DNA of 12,513 nt from an uncultured Anaerolineales bacterium (GTDB lineage: Bacteria > Chloroflexota > Anaerolineae > Anaerolineales > Villigracilaceae), in contig CALLJA010000245.1 of NCBI GenBank assembly GCA_938008865.1, forward strand, positions 1 through 12,513, in the 5' to 3' direction. Shown one piece after another: positions 1-5,411 of this stretch. Both the position numbers and the translations under genes were made by a program. The notes below the pieces were generated by a model. The model was not told the origin of the DNA. It saw only the letters and a program-made list of their open reading frames with translations, and searched no databases. Every line of letters begins with the position of its first letter. The stretch's first letter is position 1.

Positions 1-1733
1 TAGCGCAGCGGGCCGAGCGCGCACCCGCCCGTGATGCCGTTGTAGTACATCATCTCGATATAGGGTGCGGCCCAGTAGGTCCAAGGCACATCGGCGAAGA
101 CTGGCCCGGGCTGGAATTCCACCGCACCGATGTCGCAGAGGACCGAGGCGTTGTTATCGCCGTCGGCGCGGGGCAGCCCGCGCTGGTCGCCGCTCGAGCA
201 GGAGCCATTGTCGGCGGCGTCGATCAGCGGGCTGCCGGGTTTGGGCAGCATGGTCTTCATGGCGAAAGTCCCGCCGGTAACGGCTGGGACCATCAGGTTG
301 GCACTGCCCGCATAATTCTCCAGGTCGGTGGCGTGGTCGAGCGAGGCGCAGGTGCCCTGGCTGAAGTTGTGGCCGAGCGAGTCGAATAGGCCGCCGCCGC
401 AGTTGTTCGGGTCGCCGAGGATGGCGCTGTTGACGACCTGCACCACGCCTGGGTTGGCGACCGTCATGGGCGAGTCTTCGTAAATGGCGGGGCCCGCTGC
501 GCCGGCCGTATTGTTGGCGATGGTCACGTTGGTGAGGATGGCATAGCGGCTGTAGTGATACAACCCGCCGCCCAGTGAGCCTGCGTGGTTGTTGTTCAGG
601 GTCACGTTGGTCAGGGTTAGGTTGTCGTCGGAGGCCTGGTAGATGCCGCCGCCATTGGCCGCCGCGTTCACAGCCTGGTTGCCGCTGATGGTGACGTTGG
701 TGAGGAAGGCCGTGCCGCCGCCGTGGTACAGTCCGCCGCCGTGCGTGCCCGTAGCGGTATTGTTCGTGATGTTGGCGTCGGTGATCTGCACGCTTCCGCC
801 ATAGGTGTTGAGGCCGCCGCCCTCGTGGGCCGTGTTCTGCGAAATGGTGACGCGGTTGAGCGTGGCCGAGCCGATGAAATTCCACAGCCCGCCGCCGCTG
901 CCGGTGACGCTGTTCTGGGTCAACTGGCTGTCGTCGAGCGTGAGCGTGCCGCTGTTTTCCAGCGCGCCGCCATAGCCTGCGGTGTTCAACTTGAAGGTGA
1001 CGAAGTCGAAGTTGGCGCTCGACCCGCTTTCGGTGTAGACGCCGCCGCCGTCGAGGGCCTCGTTGTTCTCGACCATGCTATTGTTGACCGTCAGGTTGCC
1101 CAGGGTGGCGTTATAAATTGCGCCGCCGCTTTTCGAGACTGTGTTGCCGCTCAGCGTGGAGTTGCTGATCGTGACGGTGCAGCCGTCGTTGTAGAGCGCG
1201 CCGCCGTTGTCGCCCGCGCTATTGTTGGCCAGCAGGCTGTCGTTGATGGTCAGGGTGCCGTCGTAACAATAGACAGCGCCGCCAATGGTCTCAGCGTAGT
1301 TGTTCGAGAGTTCGACTGCTTGCAGCACTGCTGTGGCGCTCGAGATTTCGAGCGCGCCGCCGCCCGCCAGCGGGTCGCCGTTGCGCAGGGTGATGTTTTG
1401 CAGGGTCAGCGTCACGCCGCTGCCGACGAAGAAATGACGCGCGCCCAGCGCGCCGTTCAGCGTGACCAGCCCGCCGCCGTCGATGGTGACGCTGGCCAGG
1501 TTCATGATCTTCTGTACACTCAGGTTGATGGTCACGGGTGACGGGCCGCAGTTGAAGGTGACGGTTCCGCCGCCGTTGTTGGCGCTTGCCAGGGCCGCAT
1601 CCAAGGCGGCCTCGGTGCAGGAGGCGGGTGTCCCCGTCCCGACCACGGCGCTGGCCGCGTACGCGGGCTGGACATTGGCCAGCGCGGCCAGGACGGCCAG
1701 CGCCAGCAGGAAAGAAAACAGTTTTTGTTTCAT
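1..1733 (-). CDS. Secreted beta-helix (Pmp-like) surface protein with SLH anchor, 3' end beyond window
   Basis: The reading frame is open from ATG at 1733 to the window edge (577 codons visible, C-terminus missing). The N-terminus is a signal peptide: Lys-rich start, Leu/Ala core, and a likely cut after the AYA at residues 24-26. A Cys-Thr-Glu-Ala-Ala-Leu segment near residue 36 replaces the CSLREA motif of its relatives. Residues ~60-480 are parallel beta-helix coils, with repeated NNTA/GGGIY or GGAIY turns and VTI/LTL strands. An 'SPLIDA...DQRG...CDIGAVEF' block (the choice-of-anchor Q type region) follows. An SLH-like repeat then opens with FADVP at ~546 and is cut at the window edge after GITGGC. 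The start is supported by an AGGAG at 1743-1739, five bases before ATG; this overlaps the upstream stop region and suggests translational coupling to 1744-1944. Likely role: extracellular, cell-wall-bound adhesin or structural protein (inferred). Its SLH segment is not a copy of the near-identical pair at 5416-5913 and 7681-8178. Confidence 0.88.
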   Translation of the reverse strand, partial: MKQKLFSFLLALAVLAALANVQPAYAASAVVGTGTPASCTEAALDAALASANNGGGTVTFNCGPSPVTINLSVQKIMNLASVTIDGGGLVTLNGALGARHFFVGSGVTLTLQNITLRNGDPLAGGGALEISSATAVLQAVELSNNYAETIGGAVYCYDGTLTINDSLLANNSAGDNGGALYNDGCTVTISNSTLSGNTVSKSGGAIYNATLGNLTVNNSMVENNEALDGGGVYTESGSSANFDFVTFKLNTAGYGGALENSGTLTLDDSQLTQNSVTGSGGGLWNFIGSATLNRVTISQNTAHEGGGLNTYGGSVQITDANITNNTATGTHGGGLYHGGGTAFLTNVTISGNQAVNAAANGGGIYQASDDNLTLTNVTLNNNHAGSLGGGLYHYSRYAILTNVTIANNTAGAAGPAIYEDSPMTVANPGVVQVVNSAILGDPNNCGGGLFDSLGHNFSQGTCASLDHATDLENYAGSANLMVPAVTGGTFAMKTMLPKPGSPLIDAADNGSCSSGDQRGLPRADGDNNASVLCDIGAVEFQPGPVFADVPWTYWAAPYIEMMYYNGITGGCALGPLR

Positions 1734-1737
1734 AGGG

Positions 1738-1743
1738 TCTCCT
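1738..1743 (-). promoter_or_regulatory. Shine-Dalgarno of the 1-1733 gene, adjoining the upstream stop codon
   Basis: On the minus strand AGGAGA directly follows the TAG stop (1746-1744) of the small gene and sits five bases before the ATG at 1733. The stop codon's G extends it to GAGGAGA. Ribosomes terminating on the small gene would sit on this site, so coupled translation is likely. Confidence 0.7.
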
Positions 1744-1944
1744 CTAAATTGATTTTGGTCGCTTGCGGGTCTTGCGCTTGTGAAATCGATAAGGGCGGCG
1801 CGGCCCAACGGGGAACTGTTTTTGCTCGATGGCTTGTTCGGCGAGTTCTCTCTCCTTCTGTGTGGTGCGGCCTTCGACCAGGATCGTGATGGTCTCGGTC
1901 ACTTCGACGGTCTCGGTCAGGGTGATGCGGAATCGGCGCTGCAT
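1744..1944 (-). CDS. Small basic hypothetical protein (66 aa)
   Basis: This short frame lies 10 bp upstream of, and on the same strand as, the beta-helix gene. The protein has a Thr/Glu/Val-rich start (TLTETVEVTETITILVEG), a predicted helix rich in Glu/Ala/Gln/Lys, and a strongly basic tail (HKRKTRKRPKSI). The beta-beta-alpha pattern recalls DpnD/PcfM-like small proteins, but this is only a resemblance and no function is assigned. In-frame ATGs exist at 1953, 1950 and 1944. I choose 1944 because a TAAGAT box occupies 1957-1952 and overlaps the first ATG, so transcription should begin at about 1944-1945 and give a leaderless message. If another promoter is used the protein would be 69 aa. No membrane segment or signal peptide is seen. 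It probably forms an operon with the gene at 1-1733. Confidence 0.6.
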   Translation of the reverse strand: MQRRFRITLTETVEVTETITILVEGRTTQKERELAEQAIEQKQFPVGPRRPYRFHKRKTRKRPKSI

Positions 1945-1951
1945 GGACATC

Positions 1952-2006
1952 ATCTTATCGGCTGGGCTGTGCGAAAAGGTGACATTTTGTGACAGGCGCT
2001 ATCCCT
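1952..2006 (-). promoter_or_regulatory. Promoter with paired TGTCAC operator for the small gene and beta-helix gene
   Basis: Read on the minus strand: AGGGAT at 2006-2001, two TGTCAC hexamers (1994-1989 and 1984-1979) separated by AAAA, then CTTTT (1978-1974), 16 bp, and TAAGAT at 1957-1952. The hexamers start 10 bp apart, so they face the same side of the helix, and they end next to the -35 position. This is the geometry of a class II activator site (compare the TGTCA repeats of Pho boxes and SARP sites). The same arrangement with the same spacing occurs at 2806-2860. The element overlaps the last codons and the stop of the 1999-2766 gene. The regulator encoded at 2906 is the obvious candidate ligand (inferred). 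Confidence 0.6.
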
Positions 2007-2766
2007 GCCAGTCGGTGGGCGTTGGGTTCACGTTTGGCTTATCCTGGTTGGGATTGTTGGGTTTGGGGCTGGTGCAGTTTGCGCCGTTGTATCCGAAACT
2101 GTTGACCAATACCCCATCGAGGGTCACGCTGATGTTGACAGGTGGGCGCGCCCCCGCGGGGATGTTGCAGGTCAGCACAGTTGGGTTGACACGCGGGATG
2201 GAGCAGCGGGCCAGGGTGTCGTTGAAGCGCACGTTCAAGAGTTTCCCGCTGATGTCGAGCGGTGGTTGGGCCAGTGTGAAGTTGATGAAGCCCTGGGTCA
2301 GGTCACAGGCGCTGACTCCGCCCGTCAGCAGCGGGCGTGGAGTTGCCGTCGCGCTGGGGGTGGCCGTTCGCGCGGCCATCGCTGTCATCGTCGGCGCGGG
2401 GCTGGATGTGGACGGGATGCGGGTGGCGCCGCCCGTCGACGGGTCGGCTGGGCAATACTGCGCCTGCCAACTTTGCAGCACTTCAGCGTCCTGTGTCTCG
2501 CCTTCCGTGCCGACCTGGAGAGGTGAGAGACGCTCCACTCTAACAGTCGAACCGTCCGGGCAGGGGATTTCACAGTCGTACTCGGAAGTGCTGCCGGAGA
2601 GATCTGTCCAGGTGACAATGTAATCGGTGTACCTTCTGCATTGCACGCTGCTGCCATCGCTGAAACTCAACTTGACGGGCGTGCCTGAGTCCAGGCTGCA
2701 GCGGCACATCAGGGTCGCCAGGGCGGCCAGGATCAGCAGGAGTTGCGGGCGTTTTCTTGGGTTCAT
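1999..2766 (-). CDS. Secreted two-domain cysteine-rich hypothetical protein (255 aa)
   Basis: The start is ATG at 2766, preceded by GGAGG four bases upstream; an earlier in-frame TTG at 2781 lacks such a site. The N-terminus (MNPRKRP, then a Leu/Ala-rich core at ~9-20) is an export signal. Cysteines at 21 and 23 follow the core but neither sits in a convincing lipobox, so lipidation is uncertain. Residues ~24-108 form a first domain with cysteines at 43, 65, 69 and 105. Residues ~110-147 are a Ser/Thr/Pro/Ala linker. Residues ~148-233 form a beta-rich, possibly Ig-like domain with cysteines at 154, 188, 200 and 231. The tail is Asn/Pro/Lys-rich. The even number of cysteines suits disulfide-stabilised extracellular folding. 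No family is recognised. It is transcribed away from the regulator at 2906 and has its own TGTCAC-type promoter, suggesting control by that regulator (inferred). Confidence 0.8.
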   Translation of the reverse strand: MNPRKRPQLLLILAALATLMCRCSLDSGTPVKLSFSDGSSVQCRRYTDYIVTWTDLSGSTSEYDCEIPCPDGSTVRVERLSPLQVGTEGETQDAEVLQSWQAQYCPADPSTGGATRIPSTSSPAPTMTAMAARTATPSATATPRPLLTGGVSACDLTQGFINFTLAQPPLDISGKLLNVRFNDTLARCSIPRVNPTVLTCNIPAGARPPVNISVTLDGVLVNSFGYNGANCTSPKPNNPNQDKPNVNPTPTDWQG

Positions 2767-2805
2767 GCGGCCTCCGATCAAAGGGGGATGGGCTGGATGT
2801 TTCCC

Positions 2806-2860
2806 ATCTTAGCGGCCGCGCTGCCGCAAAAGGTGACATTTTGTGACAGGCAAAATCCCT
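2806..2860 (-). promoter_or_regulatory. Promoter with paired TGTCAC operator for the 10-Cys secreted protein
   Basis: On the minus strand: AGGGAT (2860-2855), TGTCAC (2848-2843), AAAA, TGTCAC (2838-2833), CTTTT (2832-2828), 16 bp, then TAAGAT (2811-2806). Transcription should start near 2799, giving a leader of about 33 nt that contains the GGAGG before ATG 2766. The element matches the 1952-2006 promoter in every recognisable block and every spacing, while the 16-bp spacers differ in sequence. It lies in the divergent region with the regulator at 2906, about 45 bp upstream of that gene's -10, so it could also serve for autoregulation. Confidence 0.65.
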
Positions 2861-2871
2861 CCTTGCGGCTA

Positions 2872-2899
2872 TTGTGTTGCGATGCAGCCATGATAAGAT
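2872..2899 (+). promoter_or_regulatory. Putative promoter of the first STAND regulator, leaderless
   Basis: TTGTGT (2872-2877), a 16-bp spacer and TAAGAT (2894-2899) are followed six bases later by the ATG at 2906. Transcription would start at or next to the A of ATG. No Shine-Dalgarno sequence is present upstream of that ATG, which agrees with a leaderless message. Confidence 0.5.
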
Positions 2900-2905
2900 G
2901 TGCGC

Positions 2906-5365
2906 ATGTCGTTTCCGACTGCCTTCCCCGCCCAAACCTTCGGCGAAGCCCTGCGCTTCCTGCGCAAGCGTGAGCGCCTGACCCAGGATGAACTGGGCCG
3001 CGCCGTGGGGTACAGCCGCGAGCAGATTGCCCGCCTCGAAAACGGCAGCCGCCTGCCCGACCTGGCCGTGGTGGCCGCGCTCTTCCTCCCCGCCCTGGGT
3101 TTGCAGCGCCAGCCCGAGCTATCCCAGCGCCTGCTCGAACTGGCGGGACAGGTGCGCGCGGAAGCAGACGGGACGCAGCGCATCACCGTCACCCGCAGTG
3201 TGCAGACCCGCACCGAGCGCACGCTGGAGGTGGCCGCCCTCTCGCCCTATCCGCTGCCCGCGCCGCTCCTGCCGCTGTTGGGCCGCGCCGCGGAACTGGA
3301 GTCGATCACCCGCCTGCTGACGGGGGATGCCCGCCTGCTGACCCTGGTCGGCGCCCCGGGCATCGGCAAGACCCGCCTGGCGCTGGAGGCGGCCCGCCAG
3401 TTGAAGGGCAGCTTCCCCGACGGCGTGTGCTTCGTCGAACTGGATGCGATCCAGGCTGCGCGCGATGTGGCGGGCGCCATCGCCCTGGCGCTGGGCCTGA
3501 CACCCGCCGCCGACCAGGCCCCCGAGGAGATTGTCCGCGCCCATCTGGCCCCCCGCGATTTGCTGCTGGTGCTGGATAACTGCGAGCACATCCTGGAGGC
3601 GGCCCCGCACTTTGGCGATTGGCTGTCTGCCGCGCCGAAACTGCGCCTGCTGTGTACCAGCCGCGTGGCGCTTGACTTGTATGGCGAATATGAGTGGGAC
3701 CTCGCCCCGCTGGCCCTGCCCGACCTGGCGCACCTGCCCACCTTGGATGAACTGGCGCAAGTCCCATCGGTGCAGTTGTTCACCGCCCGTGCCCGCGCTG
3801 TGCGCGCTGCCTTCCGCCTGGACGCGGAAAACGCCCTGGCCGTCTCGGCCCTGTGCGCCGCCCTCGACGGCCTGCCGCTGGCGCTGGAGATCGCCGCCGC
3901 GCGCGTGCGCGACCTCTCTGCGCAGGAATTACTGCGACAGATCATGGCCGCCCGCCAGCCGTCCCAGCTTTCATCCACCCTGCTCGGGCAGACCAAACGC
4001 AACATCGCCGAACGTCACCGCACCCTGCAAGCCGCCATTGCGTGGAGTGTCCACCTGCTGCCTGAGCACCAGCGCGCGGCCTTCCTGCGCCTGGGAGTCA
4101 TGACAGGCGGCTGCGACCTGGAGACCGCGCAACAAGTCTGCGGCGCGGACGCCGACGTGCTGAGCGCCCTGTCCGCGGCCAGCCTGCTGCGGGTCGAAGC
4201 GGGCCGCGTGACCCTGCTCGAAACCCTGCGCGCCTTCGCCTTCGAGCAGCTCGCCGCTGACGGTCTGCTCGATTCGCTGCGCCGCGCGCACGCCGTCCAT
4301 TTTTCCGAATATGCCCAAATGGTTTTCCAGGGCATTTTGGGCGCGGAGCAGTCGCTGTGGTTGTCGCGCGCGCGCCTCGACCATGAGAACTTCCGCGCGG
4401 CCCTGCGTTTTTCCCTGGAGCAAAACGATGGCAGATTGGCCGTCAGCCTGGCAGGCGGGTTGTGGTGGTTCTGGGGGCGGCAGGGCTTTGGGCGCGAGGC
4501 CATGACCTGGCTGGAGGCGGCCCTGCGCTGTCCGCGCCCCGAGCCGTTCGACGAGACCGCCCAGCGTCGGCGCGCCACGGCGCTCAACGGCGCGGGGGCC
4601 ACCGCCGCCGAGTTGAACGAGTTCGCCGTCGCCATGCGCTATCACGAGGAAGGGCTGGCCCTGCGGCGCGCACTGCGCGACCAGAAAGGCATCGGGACTG
4701 TCCTGCACAACATGGGCCTGGTGGCGCAATGCCAGGGCGATTATCCCCGCGCCATCGCCTTGCTGGAGGAATCTCTCGCGCTTTCGGACCCCAACGATGC
4801 GCGCGACCAGGCCATCGGTTTTGCCAACCTCGGCACGACCGCCACGCTGATGTATGACCTGCCCGCCGCGCAGCGCTGGCTGGAACGCGCCCTCGAAGCC
4901 TCCAGCCCGGAGGACACCCCTTGGGAGAACGCATTTGCCTCCATCTACCTGGCCACGGTCTGCTACGAGACGGGCGACCTGGCGCGCGCCGAGCAGATGG
5001 CCCGTCACAGCCTGAAGTTATTTCAGGAGATGGGCGACGCGCTGTACCTACCTGAGCCGCAATTGCTGCTGGCCAGCCTCGCCCGGCTGCGCGGCGACCT
5101 ATTCACCGCGCGTGAGTTGTGCGCCGACGTGCTGCGCCAATACCAGCAGACGGAGGATGAACACGGCGTGGCAAATTGCCTGCACGTCCTGGCCTGGCTG
5201 GCCCTGGATGAAGACCCCTCGCCCGCAGGCCTGGCCCGCGCCGAGGATTTGTTCCGCGAAGCGCGCGCCCTGCGCGGACGGGTGAAACGTCACCTCGCGC
5301 CGCTGGAGCAAACGGAAAACCGACGCCTGCAAGCCGCTCTCGACCAGCGACGGTCAGGAAAATGA
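2906..5365 (+). CDS. XRE-HTH / NB-ARC / TPR (STAND) transcriptional regulator (819 aa)
   Basis: Residues ~11-51 are an XRE-type helix-turn-helix (LTQDELGRAVGYSREQIARL). The NB-ARC NTPase has P-loop GAPGIGKT at ~149-156, Walker B LLLVLDN at ~219-225 followed by CEH, the TSR arginine motif at ~251-253 and GLPLA at ~322-326. A winged-helix region (~365-412) and an array of TPR-like helix pairs (~555-780) follow. This is the architecture of AfsR/MalT-like STAND switches: ligand or partner sensed by the TPR part, nucleotide-dependent assembly, DNA bound by the HTH. There is no nuclease, TIR or other killing domain, so a regulator is more likely than an NLR-type defence protein. The start is set at ATG 2906 rather than GTG 2900, because a TAAGAT box ends at 2899. 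The C-terminus stops inside the usual terminal module that its paralogue at 9700 retains. It is divergent from the 10-Cys gene and is the likely binder of the TGTCAC repeats (inferred). Confidence 0.9.
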   Translation: MSFPTAFPAQTFGEALRFLRKRERLTQDELGRAVGYSREQIARLENGSRLPDLAVVAALFLPALGLQRQPELSQRLLELAGQVRAEADGTQRITVTRSVQTRTERTLEVAALSPYPLPAPLLPLLGRAAELESITRLLTGDARLLTLVGAPGIGKTRLALEAARQLKGSFPDGVCFVELDAIQAARDVAGAIALALGLTPAADQAPEEIVRAHLAPRDLLLVLDNCEHILEAAPHFGDWLSAAPKLRLLCTSRVALDLYGEYEWDLAPLALPDLAHLPTLDELAQVPSVQLFTARARAVRAAFRLDAENALAVSALCAALDGLPLALEIAAARVRDLSAQELLRQIMAARQPSQLSSTLLGQTKRNIAERHRTLQAAIAWSVHLLPEHQRAAFLRLGVMTGGCDLETAQQVCGADADVLSALSAASLLRVEAGRVTLLETLRAFAFEQLAADGLLDSLRRAHAVHFSEYAQMVFQGILGAEQSLWLSRARLDHENFRAALRFSLEQNDGRLAVSLAGGLWWFWGRQGFGREAMTWLEAALRCPRPEPFDETAQRRRATALNGAGATAAELNEFAVAMRYHEEGLALRRALRDQKGIGTVLHNMGLVAQCQGDYPRAIALLEESLALSDPNDARDQAIGFANLGTTATLMYDLPAAQRWLERALEASSPEDTPWENAFASIYLATVCYETGDLARAEQMARHSLKLFQEMGDALYLPEPQLLLASLARLRGDLFTARELCADVLRQYQQTEDEHGVANCLHVLAWLALDEDPSPAGLARAEDLFREARALRGRVKRHLAPLEQTENRRLQAALDQRRSGK

Positions 5366-5399
5366 AAGACAGCCGCCTCAAAAGGCGGCTGTCTTTTTT
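5365..5399 (+). terminator. Rho-independent terminator, probably bidirectional
   Basis: A perfect 13-bp stem (5365-5377 with 5384-5396) closes a six-base TCAAAA loop. The descending arm runs into six T residues (5394-5399). The stem begins on the last base of the regulator's TGA. Read on the minus strand the hairpin is followed by TTTCATTTT, so it can also end transcripts of the convergent gene whose stop is at 5412. Confidence 0.9.
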
Positions 5400-5411
5400 A
5401 CATGGAAGACT

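Noticed and set aside
154..885. 243-codon minus-strand frame overlapping the first beta-helix gene
   Set aside because: It is in a different frame from the verified CDS (codon checks at 114, 381, 639 and 882 all fall in the frame of ATG 1733). Its His/Arg/Gln-rich product is typical of a shifted reading of Gly/Asn-rich repeats.
600..1300. CRISPR-like or tandem DNA repeat suggested by recurrent 'gccgccgcc' blocks
   Set aside because: The recurring blocks are Gly-Gly-Gly codons of the beta-helix turns at irregular intervals, with no constant repeat and spacer pattern.
723..1541. 272-codon plus-strand frame opposite the first beta-helix gene
   Set aside because: Ala/Val/Arg-rich shadow of the GGC/GCC-rich repeat coding sequence; no ribosome site and no domain, while the minus-strand frame is continuous and has a clear signal peptide.
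1829..2623. 264-codon plus-strand frame over the small gene and the 10-Cys gene
   Set aside because: It would run through both paired-operator regions and lacks a ribosome site. The minus-strand alternative has a good Shine-Dalgarno, an export signal and its own promoter.
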